64,000 nucleotides of DNA from Paraburkholderia bryophila (GCF_003269035.1 NZ_QLTK01000001.1:124001-188000); one strand, 5' to 3'. Shown: positions 44,066 through 53,128, counted from the first letter of the stretch. A program made the numbers and translations. Notes: generated from the sequence alone by a model not told the origin.

Positions 44066-44221
44066 TTACTGCGGGCGGCGATGCGCTTCGGCCATGATCG
44101 CGCAGGTTTGCAGATGGATGTTCAGCGCCTGCAGCGCCAGGGCGCGCAGCTTGCCGAGCCAGCTGTTGCCGGTGGTTGCGGTTGCGGTGGTATTCGAAAC
44201 GGTATTCGAAACGGTGTTCAT
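44066..44221 (-). CDS. Small protein, 51 residues
   Basis: MNTVSNTVSNTTATATTGNS then WLGKLRALALQALNIHLQTC, ending AEAHRRPQ. The N-terminal Thr/Asn/Ser part has a short duplication (NTVS twice, reflected in a 15-bp direct repeat TTCGAATACCG in the DNA). The middle is an amphipathic helix. AGGAG is well placed before the ATG. Unknown function. Confidence 0.6.
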   Translation of the reverse strand: MNTVSNTVSNTTATATTGNSWLGKLRALALQALNIHLQTCAIMAEAHRRPQ

Positions 44222-44450
44222 GGCGGACTCCTGTATAGGGTTTATACCTAGGCAATAACCCGATTATAGCCCTCTCGTGCCGCACCGCAACAAATATCAA
44301 TAACAGTCGCGCGCCTTGTGGCTCTTATTCCCCACGGGAATGGCAAATCTCGAAAAGGGTTCGAACAAGGCTCTCGGGTGTTAACAAACCGCACCGTACA
44401 GGTGCAATAATGACCCCTTTGCCTGCGACCGTCCGCCGCAGCATTGCCCC

Positions 44451-45848
44451 ATGACCGCCGCTCAGAAAGCCATGATCGCGCCCCTTATCGTCGCTTGCGC
44501 GATGTTCATGGAGAGCGTCGACGCGAACGTGATCGTCACCGCGCTGCCCGCCATGGCACGCGACTTCGGGCGCGATCCGGTCACCCTGAAAATCGCCGTG
44601 ACGAGCTACGTGCTGGGCCTCGGCGTGTTCATCCCCGTGTGCGGGTGGCTAGCCGATCGGTTCGGCGCGCGCACCGTCTTTCGGACGGCGATCGGCATTT
44701 TCGTGGCCGGCTCGCTGCTGTGCGCGGCGTCGAATTCGCTGGCTACCTTCACGCTTGCCCGGTTCGTGCAAGGTGTCGGCGGCGCGATGATGGTGCCGGT
44801 CGGGCGCATCATCATTTTTCGCGTGGTCCACAAAGCCGACTTCATTCGCGCGATGAATTATCTGAGCGTGCCCGCCCTGCTCGGCCCCGCCGCCGGTCCG
44901 CTGCTCGGCGGCTTTATCACCACCTATCTGCATTGGCGACTGATTTTCTTCATTAACGTGCCGATCGGCATTCTCGGCATTTACCTGACCAACCGGCATA
45001 TCGCCAATACGCGCGAGCCGGATCCCGGCCCGCTCGACTGGATCGGTTTCCTGCTGTCGGCGGCGGGCGCGGTGCTGCTTCTGCTCGGGCTTTCGCTGGT
45101 GGGCGGCGAAATGATCTCGAATCAGGACGCGTTCGGCATGTGCGCGTGCGGCGCCGTCCTGCTGCTCGGCTATATCGCGTACGCGCAACGTGTCGAGCAT
45201 CCGCTGCTGGATCTGCGCTTTTTCAAGGTGCCGACGTTTCAGGCGAGCGTGCTGGGCGGTTCGCTGTTTCGCATCGGCCTCGGCGCGCTGCCGTTTCTGT
45301 TGCCGTTGATGCTGCAGGAAGGTCACGGCATGAGCGCCTTCGAATCCGGGCTGATTACCTGCGCGTCGGCGTTTGGCGGCATGTTCATGCGGGTGATCGC
45401 GTCGACCGTGCTGCATCGTTTCGGCTTCCGTTCGGTGCTGGTGGTCAACGCCGTGTTGTCGGGCATCTCGATCGCGGCCTGCGGCCTGTTTTTCCCGGGC
45501 ACGCCGGTCTGGATCATCTGGGTCGTCGTGCTGCTCGGCGGCTTCTTCCCCGCCTTGCAATTCACCAGCCTGAATTCGCTGACCTACGCGGAAATCGCCA
45601 GCCGCGACGTGGGCCGCGCGACGAGCCTGGGCAGCGTCGTGCAGCAGATGTCGCTCGGTCTCGGCGTAACGGTGGGTGGGATCGTGCTGCAGATTTCGCG
45701 CGCGCTGCATGGGCATCCGAGCATCATGTGGTCGGACTTCTGGCCGGCGTTTCTGGTGGTGGGTCTGTGCTCGTTCGCGTCGATTCCGGTCACGCTGCGC
45801 ATGCCGCATCGCGCGGGCGAGGAAATCGCGCGCGGCGGGCGGGGCTGA
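44451..45848 (+). CDS. MFS transporter, DHA2 (14-helix) type
   Basis: A 465-residue drug/proton antiporter-like membrane protein. The motif A region reads GWLADRFGARTVFRTAIGIF, motif C-like GPAAGPLLGGFITTYLHWRLIFFINVPIG marks helix 5-6, and D at VDANVIVTALPAMARDF fits motif D1 at helix 1. Similar in type to EmrB/MdtD; the substrate is unknown. No adaptor protein gene is adjacent. It is a single-gene unit with the divergent small protein gene upstream. Confidence 0.9.
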   Translation: MTAAQKAMIAPLIVACAMFMESVDANVIVTALPAMARDFGRDPVTLKIAVTSYVLGLGVFIPVCGWLADRFGARTVFRTAIGIFVAGSLLCAASNSLATFTLARFVQGVGGAMMVPVGRIIIFRVVHKADFIRAMNYLSVPALLGPAAGPLLGGFITTYLHWRLIFFINVPIGILGIYLTNRHIANTREPDPGPLDWIGFLLSAAGAVLLLLGLSLVGGEMISNQDAFGMCACGAVLLLGYIAYAQRVEHPLLDLRFFKVPTFQASVLGGSLFRIGLGALPFLLPLMLQEGHGMSAFESGLITCASAFGGMFMRVIASTVLHRFGFRSVLVVNAVLSGISIAACGLFFPGTPVWIIWVVVLLGGFFPALQFTSLNSLTYAEIASRDVGRATSLGSVVQQMSLGLGVTVGGIVLQISRALHGHPSIMWSDFWPAFLVVGLCSFASIPVTLRMPHRAGEEIARGGRG

Positions 45849-45878
45849 AGCACGGCCCTCGCAGTCACGGCGTCAATT

Positions 45879-46532
45879 TCATCCCGCCGCCCACGCCGCG
45901 AGCGTATCGCCGAAGCCGCCGCGAGCGCGGGCTATCGCGCGCGCGCTGGTGATCACGCGCGGCGCGGCGCTCCACGCAATGCGCGCGCCGGTCGCGATCA
46001 GCCGGTCGACCAGCGCGACGTCTTCGCTGCAGGTCAACGGCGGAAAGCCGCCCGCGCGCCGGTACGCGTCGGCGGACACCCCCAGGTTCGCGCCGTGAAT
46101 ATGCCGATGGCCATCGGCGTCCACATAGGTCTTGCGAAAATACTCGCGCACGCTGAGCGGATGCGTGGCCCAGTCGTCGACGGCGATCGAGCCGCACACG
46201 GCATCCGCGTCCAGCGACAGTTGCGCGACCAGCCAGCCCGGCGACACGCGGCTGTCGGCGTCGGTGAAAGCGAGCCAGCGGGCGCCGTCGGCGAGCAGAT
46301 AATCCGCGCCGGTCGCGCGGGCAATGCCGACGTTGCGCGCCTTGAGGGTCAAGGTCTCGACACCGTAGGCGCGCGCGATGGCACCGCTGAAGTCGTCGCA
46401 GGCATCGAGCACGACTACGATGCGCACCGTTTCGCGCGCCAGCTCCTCATGTCGCGACGCGCCGAGCAGCGCCGCGAGGCAAGGCGCCAGCAACGCCTCT
46501 TCGTTATGCGCCGGAACGATCACACCGATCAT
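45879..46532 (-). CDS. Family 2 glycosyltransferase
   Basis: A 217-residue cytoplasmic GT-A glycosyltransferase: start MIGVIVPAHNEEALL, VVLDACDDFSG, the nucleotide-sugar site FTDADSRVSPGWLV (DAD), and acceptor-side CSEDVALVDRLIATG. It overlaps the upstream methyltransferase gene by 4 bp (ATGA), so the products probably act together. No membrane helix. The sugar and acceptor are unknown. It is the last gene of a three-gene unit. Confidence 0.87.
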   Translation of the reverse strand: MIGVIVPAHNEEALLAPCLAALLGASRHEELARETVRIVVVLDACDDFSGAIARAYGVETLTLKARNVGIARATGADYLLADGARWLAFTDADSRVSPGWLVAQLSLDADAVCGSIAVDDWATHPLSVREYFRKTYVDADGHRHIHGANLGVSADAYRRAGGFPPLTCSEDVALVDRLIATGARIAWSAAPRVITSARAIARARGGFGDTLAAWAAG

Positions 46533-47236
46533 AGGAGCCCCTCGCGTTGCGCTACCGAACGTGCGTCGCGCGACCAGACGTCGATCAGCAGATCGGCTTC
46601 GTCGTGATGCGCGAGACGCGCCAGGCCGCAACGCGCATCGAACAAGGCATGCGCGGTGTCGGCGGATTCGAGCGCCTCGGCGAAGGGCCGGCGCCAGTGA
46701 CAGGCGAGCAGCGTGCCGTCCGGCGTGAGCGAGGAGGCGATGCAGTCGGCGAGCGCGGCGAGTTCGGCCGCGTTCAGGTAATAGGCGAATTCGCTGATCA
46801 CGATCAGATCGAATGGGCCGGCCTCGGTGGGCCAGTCGCGTGGCACGGTACGTCGTTCGACCCGCACTTGCGATGCGGCGGCCATGCGCTCGCCGGCCAG
46901 TTGCACGGCGCGTTCATGGAGGTCCGCGGCGAGCAGCGCGTCGCAACGTTTGGCCAGTTCGAAGGTCAGTTCGCCGTTCGCGCAGCCGGGTTCGAATGCA
47001 TTGCGGTAGCGCGGACGTGGCAACAGTGCGAGCGTGAGCGAGCGTTTGCGGCTTTCGTACCAGCCTTCGCGCAGGTGCCAGGGGTCGTCGCTGTGGCGGT
47101 AGAGGGCGTCGAAATAGGTGGCGGGTGAAGAGGCTGGGGATGGGGTTTCGGGGTTGAGGTTGGTGTCGTCGTGAGTGTTGTCGTGGGCGTCGGCGGCGGC
47201 GATCCGGTCCTCGGTGCGGGGCGTTAGAGCGTCCAT
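46529..47236 (-). CDS. NodS-like SAM-dependent methyltransferase
   Basis: A 235-residue class I methyltransferase. After a polar N-terminal stretch of about 40 residues comes YFDALYRHSDDPWHLREGWYE, the NodS-type opening, then the SAM motif I AFEPGCANGELTFELAKRCD and motif II-like DLIVISEFAYYL. NodS methylates a glucosamine amine in Nod factors; here the substrate is unknown, and no nodulation genes are in the window. It is coupled to both neighbours by short overlaps (4 bp downstream, 13 bp upstream). Confidence 0.86.
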   Translation of the reverse strand: MDALTPRTEDRIAAADAHDNTHDDTNLNPETPSPASSPATYFDALYRHSDDPWHLREGWYESRKRSLTLALLPRPRYRNAFEPGCANGELTFELAKRCDALLAADLHERAVQLAGERMAAASQVRVERRTVPRDWPTEAGPFDLIVISEFAYYLNAAELAALADCIASSLTPDGTLLACHWRRPFAEALESADTAHALFDARCGLARLAHHDEADLLIDVWSRDARSVAQREGLL

Positions 47237-48606
47237 GGCGCGGTTCCGGGATCGTGAGGTTCGAGGTTGACGTTGAGGTTGGTGCGCGAGTTGGCGTCGT
47301 TGGCGTTGGCGTTCCGGTCGGCGTTTCCGTCGGTGCTCGGGTTGGCGTTGCCGCTTGCACTTGCGTTGCCGTTGCCGCCGGAAGAAAAACCCGCGCGCGC
47401 ATCGGTTCCAGCGTTGCCATGCGCAACCGTCATCAGTGCGCCGAGCGCGGCAAGATCGCGCTCGGCATGGCTTTGCCGCAGAAACACCGGCAGATCCGCC
47501 AGCGCGCGCGCAAAACGCGCGTCACGACACAACGGACCCGCGCCGAGCGCACGGGTCGCGTGAAGCATGACGACGTTCGCCGCTTCCTCCACGACGAGGC
47601 GTGCGCGCAATGCCACGCGTTGCGCGTCGGCGCGCGGGTTTGCATCGACCGACGCGGCGGCCTCGCGCAGCACGGCCGCTGCCGATGCCAACGCAACGTC
47701 GATCGCGCCCAGATGCGCCAATCGATGCGGGTCCGCCTGAGGCGAGGACGTCGCGCGCACCCGCTCACCGATCCGCGCGGCGGCGCCGTACCAGCACGCG
47801 GCGATGCCTGCGCCGCCCTGCCAGAAACCCGGCCGACGCACATAGGCGTGCGCCGTACCGATCAGCGTCGCGGGCGTCTGCGCGAAGCGGACGTCGGCAC
47901 TCGCCGTAGCCTGCATGCCGACGGCTTGCCACTTCGACGAATCGATCGCGATCGTCGGATGGTCCATGACGACCGCGACGAGTACGGGTTCGTCATCGAG
48001 CCACGCGGTCACGAGCGCGTGGCTGACAACAGCCGCGCCCGAACACCAGGCCTTCGTGCCGGTAAGATGGACCCGCGTGCCTTGCGCGGCATGCGCTAGC
48101 GAGCCCGCTTGTCCCGCTTGTCCCGCTTGTCCCGCTTGTCCCGCTTGTCCCGCTTGTCCGTCGCTCCCCGCTCTCGCCGCCACGACCCGAGCATCCGGCG
48201 GCTCCGCCGCCCACACCGCCCAGCGACTCCCCGACGTCGTAACGGGACCGCCGAGCTCGGCAAGAATCGCCAACGCATCCGTATGGCCTTCGAACAGTTT
48301 GACCAGCCCGAGATCGCAAGCAGCCACCGCAGCCAGCGCGCGCCACCGCGCCAGCGTCTGGCCATGGCCCGGCAGCGGAACAAACGGCGCGCGATCGCAG
48401 CCATATTCGACCAGCGCGCGCAAAACATCGCCTAACGAAGCGGGATCATGCGGATCGAACCTCGTGTTGCGCAGAAAGTCTTCCAACGCCACCCAAGGCG
48501 CCGCCATCGGCTGCGCGCGCGCTGGCTCACGCGAGCGGTGAGCTATGCCAGACCTTTGCGGTGGCCGCGCGCTTACGCCGGCTATACGATCACGCGTATC
48601 GAGCAT
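47224..48606 (-). CDS. Acyl-CoA dehydrogenase-like protein with repeat insertion
   Basis: A 460-residue flavoprotein-like member of the acyl-CoA dehydrogenase superfamily. The FAD-adjacent beta domain motif GTKAWCSGAAVVSHALV is clear, followed by the C-terminal helical part with RLVVEEAANVVMLHATRALG and FLRQSHAERDLAALGAL. It lacks the usual catalytic base phrase I could check. Between the domains a Gly-Gln-Ala run encoded by a 9-bp tandem repeat (48104-48157) is inserted, and the C-terminus has an Asn/Ala-rich tail of about 50 residues. ATG 48606 is decided by GGGAGG upstream. It heads the unit with the methyltransferase and glycosyltransferase. Confidence 0.8.
   Translation of the reverse strand: MLDTRDRIAGVSARPPQRSGIAHRSREPARAQPMAAPWVALEDFLRNTRFDPHDPASLGDVLRALVEYGCDRAPFVPLPGHGQTLARWRALAAVAACDLGLVKLFEGHTDALAILAELGGPVTTSGSRWAVWAAEPPDARVVAARAGSDGQAGQAGQAGQAGQAGQAGSLAHAAQGTRVHLTGTKAWCSGAAVVSHALVTAWLDDEPVLVAVVMDHPTIAIDSSKWQAVGMQATASADVRFAQTPATLIGTAHAYVRRPGFWQGGAGIAACWYGAAARIGERVRATSSPQADPHRLAHLGAIDVALASAAAVLREAAASVDANPRADAQRVALRARLVVEEAANVVMLHATRALGAGPLCRDARFARALADLPVFLRQSHAERDLAALGALMTVAHGNAGTDARAGFSSGGNGNASASGNANPSTDGNADRNANANDANSRTNLNVNLEPHDPGTAPWTL
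48104..48157. repeat. 9-bp in-frame tandem repeat inside the acyl-CoA dehydrogenase-like gene
   Basis: Six exact copies of CCCGCTTGT (read on the plus strand) encode repeated Gly-Gln-Ala on the minus strand. The unit is a multiple of three, so copy changes would keep the frame and only lengthen or shorten the loop. Confidence 0.92.
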
Positions 48607-48848
48607 CCGTGCCTCCCTGAAACTGTCGATCGGGCGTCGGCGGAAAGTCAGACGCCGCCGCGCATACGGACAGTCAGCAAGCGACGTGCCGCACGCGCGA
48701 GATCCGCGTGGACAGGGTTTTCATTGAGGGGATTGTCCGGGCAGCGCGTGCCCGCAGATGATCCGTTACGAGAGAGCCGCAACGCGTTGTCGGCGAGCCA
48801 CGCGCCGCGATGAGTGACGACGATTGGCTACGGGCGAATCCCCCACCA

Positions 48849-50831
48849 CTACGACCGAACCCCATCGCGCCGCGCCTCGACCAGCGCCAGCAGATCGTCG
48901 AACAGCGCCAGTTCCACCGGCTTCACCAGATGCGCGTCGAAGCCGGCTTCGCGGGTGCGTTCGCGATCGCTCGCATGACCGAAGCCGGTCATGGCGGCGT
49001 AGATCGTGTTGCCGAGCTCGGGCATGGCATGCAGCCCGGCGATCGTCGCGAAGCCGTCCATCTTCGGCATCGCCAGATCGATCACCGCGAGATGCGGCGC
49101 GAAACGCGGCGCGACGTCGAGCGCCTGCTGCCCTTCGTAGGCGATCCGCACCGTATGGCCCTTGAGTTCGAGCAGCATGGCGAGACTGTCGGCCGAATCC
49201 CGATTGTCGTCGACCAGCAGAATACGCAGCGGCGCGACCTCGCTGTTCGCCTCGGTCGGCCCCCAGTCCGCCGCCGTGGACGGCGCGACGGCCAGCGGCA
49301 GACTCACGGTAAAGCAGCTGCCGCATCCCACGCCTTCGCTGCTGGCGAGAATGCTGCCGCCATGCATCTCGACCAGCGATTTGCACAGCGTCAAGCCGAT
49401 CCCGAGCCCGCCTGCGCCAACGGTCTGACTGTCCTTTTCCTGGACGAACAGCTCGAAAATCCGGTCGAGCGAACGCACCGGAATGCCGCACCCCTCGTCG
49501 CGCACTTCGAGCACCGCCATGCGATGCTCGATACGCCCCTGCACGTCGACATGGCCACCCACCGGCGAGAATTTCGACGCGTTGTGCAGCAGGTTCTGCA
49601 ACACCTGCACGAGACGCGTCATGTCGCCGCGCACCACCACCGGATCTTGCGGCAGATGCACGACGACCCGCTGCTCGTGCGCGTCCGTAAACGGCCGCGC
49701 GGCTTCGATACCGCGCGCCACGACTTCGGCCAGATCGACATCGGTCAAGCGCAACTCGACTTTGTCCGACATGATCCGGCCGACGTCGAGCAGATCGTCG
49801 ACCAGCCGCGTCAGATGCGTGACCTGGCGGTCGATCATGTCGCGCGAGCGCGTCAGCGTGGGACTCAGACCGGTCTCGAGCTGCATCACGCCGAGCGCGT
49901 TGCGCACCGGCGCGAGCGGATTGCGCAACTCATGCGCGAGGGTCGCGAGAAACGTGCGCATGCGGTCGCCGGAGCGCTCCAGCTCTTCGCGTTGACGCCG
50001 CTCGGTCAGATCGCGCGTGACCTTGGCGAAGCCGCGCAGGTGCTTCGTTTCGTCGTACACAGCGGTAATGTTGACGTTGGCCCAGAAGGTCGTGCCGTCC
50101 TTGCGCACGCGCCAGCCTTCGTCCTCGACATGACCGATCTGACGGGCGATCGCCAGTTCGCGCGCCGGCTTGCCCGCCGCGACATCTTCGGGCGGATAGA
50201 AGGTCGAGAAATGCCGGCCGACGATGTCGTCGCGCGAATAGCCCTTGATACGCGCCGCGCCGGCATTCCAGCTGACCACGTTGCCGTCCGGATCGAGCAT
50301 GAAGATCGCGTAGTCCTTCACGCTATCCACCAGCAGCCGGAAACGCTCCTCGCTTTGCCGCAACGCTTCCAGATAGGCGCGTTGCGCGCTCAGGTCGCGT
50401 GTGATCTTGGCGAAACCCGTGACCTTGCCGTTCGGGTCGCGGATCGCCGTGATCACGACGTTCGACCAGAACGTCGTGCCGTCCTTGCGCACGCGCCAGC
50501 CTTCGTCCTCGAAACGGCCGGTCAGCGACGCCTGCTGTAATTCGTACGTAGGCCAGCCGCGCGCCACCGCTTCGGCGGTGTAGAAACGCGAAAAGTGCTC
50601 GCCGATGATCTCCGCTTCCGTGTACCCCTTCAGCTTCTGCGCGCCGGCGCTCCAGCTGACGATGTGGCCGGTCGCATCCAGCAGGAAGATCGCATAGTCT
50701 TCGATCGCCTGCACCAGCATGCCGTAATCGACGCTCGCGGCCACGCGCTTCGGAGCAGAAGACAGGGACGCAGGCGCGGCCGCTGAGGGTTCATCGTTAT
50801 CGTCGGCGGGGAAGACTTCGGGAGGGTTCAT
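48849..50831 (-). CDS. Hybrid sensor histidine kinase (PAS-PAS-HisKA-HATPase-receiver)
   Basis: A soluble 660-residue kinase with two PAS domains (about 35-150 and 165-280), HisKA with His300 (LAHELRNPL), an ATP domain (LLHNASKFSP, RDEGCGIPVRSL, GAGGLGIGLTL) and a receiver with Asp585 (VIDLAMPKMDG). No membrane helix was seen, so it senses an internal signal such as redox or a small ligand. The two PAS domains share GWRVRKDGTTFW and a 40-bp exact DNA repeat, a sign of duplication. The start ATG 50831 (MNPPEVF) is one of several possible ones; an upstream ATG at 50870 is open. The output partner is unknown. Confidence 0.9.
   Translation of the reverse strand: MNPPEVFPADDNDEPSAAAPASLSSAPKRVAASVDYGMLVQAIEDYAIFLLDATGHIVSWSAGAQKLKGYTEAEIIGEHFSRFYTAEAVARGWPTYELQQASLTGRFEDEGWRVRKDGTTFWSNVVITAIRDPNGKVTGFAKITRDLSAQRAYLEALRQSEERFRLLVDSVKDYAIFMLDPDGNVVSWNAGAARIKGYSRDDIVGRHFSTFYPPEDVAAGKPARELAIARQIGHVEDEGWRVRKDGTTFWANVNITAVYDETKHLRGFAKVTRDLTERRQREELERSGDRMRTFLATLAHELRNPLAPVRNALGVMQLETGLSPTLTRSRDMIDRQVTHLTRLVDDLLDVGRIMSDKVELRLTDVDLAEVVARGIEAARPFTDAHEQRVVVHLPQDPVVVRGDMTRLVQVLQNLLHNASKFSPVGGHVDVQGRIEHRMAVLEVRDEGCGIPVRSLDRIFELFVQEKDSQTVGAGGLGIGLTLCKSLVEMHGGSILASSEGVGCGSCFTVSLPLAVAPSTAADWGPTEANSEVAPLRILLVDDNRDSADSLAMLLELKGHTVRIAYEGQQALDVAPRFAPHLAVIDLAMPKMDGFATIAGLHAMPELGNTIYAAMTGFGHASDRERTREAGFDAHLVKPVELALFDDLLALVEARRDGVRS
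50089..50512. repeat. 40-bp exact direct repeat marking PAS duplication
   Basis: The segments 50089-50128 and 50473-50512 are identical and 384 bp apart, exactly 128 codons. They encode the same GWRVRKDGTT region of the two PAS domains. Homologous repeats of this length may recombine and add or remove one PAS unit in frame. Confidence 0.85.
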
Positions 50832-51007
50832 TTCGGCAAGGAGTGGAAGTGAATCAGCGTCCAAAAGCATACACCGGCAGGCGCTTGCCGCCAGGCTCAT
50901 GTTTCGCCCGAGGCGGGCGCGACACGACCGCGCGCACGCAGGCGTGCGTCAGGCCCCGCAATTGCTGATCCCGTCCGCACACTCACATTGAAAACCAGGA
51001 GCATCCA

Positions 51008-51244
51008 TTGAAACGAGCCTTCACCACCGTTGCCCTCACCGCTGTCATGGCGCTCGCGAACACCGCCGTGCATGCTGAAGGCTGCACCAAGGGCGCCGTC
51101 GTGGGCGGCGTGGCCGGCCATGTGGCCGGCGACCATGGCGTAGCCGGGGCGGCGGCCGGCTGCGCGATCGGCCATCACGAAGCGAAGAAAAAGGACAAGG
51201 CAGCCAGCGCGGCCGCCGGTGCCAGCCAACCCGCAGGGAAATAA
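51008..51244 (+). CDS. Small glycine-zipper exported protein
   Basis: A 78-residue protein with signal peptide (MKRAFTTVALTAVMALANTAVHA), then two glycine-zipper helices (TKGAVVGGVAGHVAGDHGVA, GAAAGCAIGH) and a Lys/Ala-rich tail. Such proteins insert in the outer membrane or bind envelopes; related to the glycine-zipper 2TM kind. It is followed by a terminator shared with the convergent oxidoreductase gene. The TTG at 51008 or the ATG reading here is taken; SD is weak. Confidence 0.75.
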   Translation: MKRAFTTVALTAVMALANTAVHAEGCTKGAVVGGVAGHVAGDHGVAGAAAGCAIGHHEAKKKDKAASAAAGASQPAGK

Positions 51245-51280
51245 AACGGGCTGAAGGGTCGTCCATACCGAGACCCACAG

Positions 51281-51325
51281 GTAAAAAAGAGCCGGTCGGA
51301 ACGTATCGTTCCTACCGGCTTTTTC
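51281..51325. terminator. Bidirectional Rho-independent terminator
   Basis: AGCCGGT (51290-51296) pairs with ACCGGCT (51314-51320), with further partial pairing inside. An A-run lies before and a T-run after, so it can end both the glycine-zipper transcript and the convergent oxidoreductase transcript. Confidence 0.85.
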
Positions 51326-51376
51326 AATCCGACCACGCCCTGCCCTCCCTCGAACGGCACGGCGCCATCCTGGCGT

Positions 51377-52426
51377 TCAGCTCGCCGCGCCGAGTTTTTC
51401 CGCGAGCTTCGCGTCGTAGCTCGAATGCACGTGCATGCGCTTTTTTTCCGGGTACGCATACGAATACGCCTTGCGCAGCGCCAGCGATGCCTCGTGGAAA
51501 CCGGACAGAATCAGCTTCTGCTTGTTCGGATAGTTGGCGATGTCGCCGGCCGCGAAAATACCCGGCCGCGAGCTTTCGTAGTTCGACGTATCCACGTCGA
51601 TGCGGCCGCCGTGAATCGACAGTCCCCATTGCGCGATCGGTCCGAGATCGGCGACGAGACCGTAGAGCGCCACCAGGTGTTCCGCCTCGAGTTGCGTCTC
51701 GCCCTCGAGGCCGCGCAACGTGATCGACTTCAACGCGTCGTTTTCGACGCCGAGACCGGCGATCGTGCCGATCACGAAATCCATCTCGCCCGCCTCGACC
51801 GCACGCCGCATCAGCTCGACGCTCGAATCGGCCGCGCTGAAACCGTTGCGCCGATGGACCAGCGTGACGCGCCGCGCGACCTTGCGCAGCGCCAGCACCC
51901 AGTCGAGCGCCGAATCGCCGCCGCCGGCCACGACCACGGTTTTGTCCGCGAAATCGGCAAGACGCGGCACGCTGTAGTGCACATGGCGCGATTCCAGCGG
52001 CACGGCTTCGGCGAGCGCGAGCTTCTGCGGCACGAAAGCGCCGTTGCCCGCGGCCAGCAGAATCGCGGCGACGTCGAACGCGAGGCCGCGTTCGGTGCGC
52101 ACGGTCCAGCGTCCATCCTCGCGCTGCTCGACCGACTCGACGCGCTGTTCCAGATGAATCGGCGCATTGAACGGCCTGCATTGCGCCGTCAGGCGCTCCA
52201 CCAGTTCGCGCGCGGTGCACGACGGAATCGCGGGGATATCGTAGATCGGCTTGTCCGGATACAGCTCGATGCATTGACCGCCCACCTTGTCGAGCCCGTC
52301 GACAATCTGGCAGGTGAGGCCGAGCACACCCGCTTCGAAAGCGGCAAAAAGCCCCACGGGACCGGCGCCGACAATCAGGACGTCGGCGCGGATCGGCGGC
52401 GTGGATGAGTCTGCGGCGGAAGTCAT
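51377..52426 (-). CDS. FAD/NAD(P)-dependent ferredoxin reductase, thioredoxin-reductase-like
   Basis: A 349-residue two-Rossmann flavoprotein. FAD-binding VLIVGAGPVGLFAAFEAG at about 16-33, the phrase GGQCIELYPDKPIYDIP typical of the TrxR-like ferredoxin-NADP reductases (FNR, YumC type), NADPH-binding VVVAGGGDSALDWVLAL, and C-terminal GIFAAGDIANYPNKQKLI. It lacks the redox CxxC of thioredoxin reductase, which supports a ferredoxin/flavodoxin reductase. ATG 52426 follows AGAGA. It is a single-gene unit. Confidence 0.9.
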   Translation of the reverse strand: MTSAADSSTPPIRADVLIVGAGPVGLFAAFEAGVLGLTCQIVDGLDKVGGQCIELYPDKPIYDIPAIPSCTARELVERLTAQCRPFNAPIHLEQRVESVEQREDGRWTVRTERGLAFDVAAILLAAGNGAFVPQKLALAEAVPLESRHVHYSVPRLADFADKTVVVAGGGDSALDWVLALRKVARRVTLVHRRNGFSAADSSVELMRRAVEAGEMDFVIGTIAGLGVENDALKSITLRGLEGETQLEAEHLVALYGLVADLGPIAQWGLSIHGGRIDVDTSNYESSRPGIFAAGDIANYPNKQKLILSGFHEASLALRKAYSYAYPEKKRMHVHSSYDAKLAEKLGAAS

Positions 52427-52690
52427 GCGGTCTCTCTATGGAAGGCGATGGCCCACCATACCGAATCGCCCGAAGCGCGGCAACGATGCCATTACGCGCG
52501 GTAAGGACGCTCGACGCGGCACGCCGGCCGGCCTCGACCTGTGTTATCGGAGCGTGCGGCGGTCGATACGAAGGCCATCAAAGTGGTTACCTGAAAATAG
52601 CCAGAATCGGCCATTTTATAAAGCCAATCAAACGCCTAATCTTCACTCATCGCATCGCCGCATGCGCCCAACCCGACTCAGGAGTGAATC

Positions 52691-53128
52691 ATGGAACAAC
52701 GCCTCGACTTCTACAAAGCCAATCCCGCTGCCGTCAAAGCCCTGCTCGGCGTCGAGGAACGCATCGGCAAGTCCGCACTCGAAAAACCGCTGGCCGAACT
52801 GGTGCGGCTGCGCGCGTCGCAGATCAACGGCTGCGCGTATTGCGTGGACATGCACGTGACCGACGCCCGCAAGGGCGGCGAAACCGAACGCCGTCTCGCG
52901 ACCGTGGTGGTGTGGCGCGAAACGCCGTTCTTCACCGATCGCGAACGCGCCGCGCTCGAATGGACCGAGGCGCTGACGCTGGTGTCGCACGAGCATGTGC
53001 CCGACGCCGTGTGGCAAGCCGTGCGTCCGCACTTCAGCGACGAAGAACTGGTCGATCTGACGCTGCTGGTGTCCGCGATCAATGCATGGAACCGCTTTGC
53101 GATTGCGTTCCGCAAGATGCCGGCTTGA
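52691..53128 (+). CDS. AhpD/carboxymuconolactone decarboxylase-like protein
   Basis: A 145-residue small helical protein of the AhpD-like family. The redox motif CAYC (Cys48, Cys51) with Glu36 and His55 (ELVRLRASQINGCAYCVDMH) matches alkylhydroperoxidase-type members, not the enzymatic carboxymuconolactone decarboxylase, despite the pathway nearby. It probably acts in peroxide defence or as a small reductase. ATG 52691 has AGGAG. The intergenic region before it (52427-52690) shows AT-rich promoter-like DNA but no gene. Confidence 0.9.
   Translation: MEQRLDFYKANPAAVKALLGVEERIGKSALEKPLAELVRLRASQINGCAYCVDMHVTDARKGGETERRLATVVVWRETPFFTDRERAALEWTEALTLVSHEHVPDAVWQAVRPHFSDEELVDLTLLVSAINAWNRFAIAFRKMPA

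Noticed and set aside
48104..48157. Possible CRISPR or non-coding repeat
   Set aside because: Units are 9 bp without spacers and lie in frame inside a gene.
52691..53128. Reading the AhpD-like gene as the missing carboxymuconolactone decarboxylase of the catechol pathway
   Set aside because: It has the CxxC redox motif of the AhpD kind and is 50 kb from catBA; the catechol branch needs catC and catD, not pcaC, at this step.
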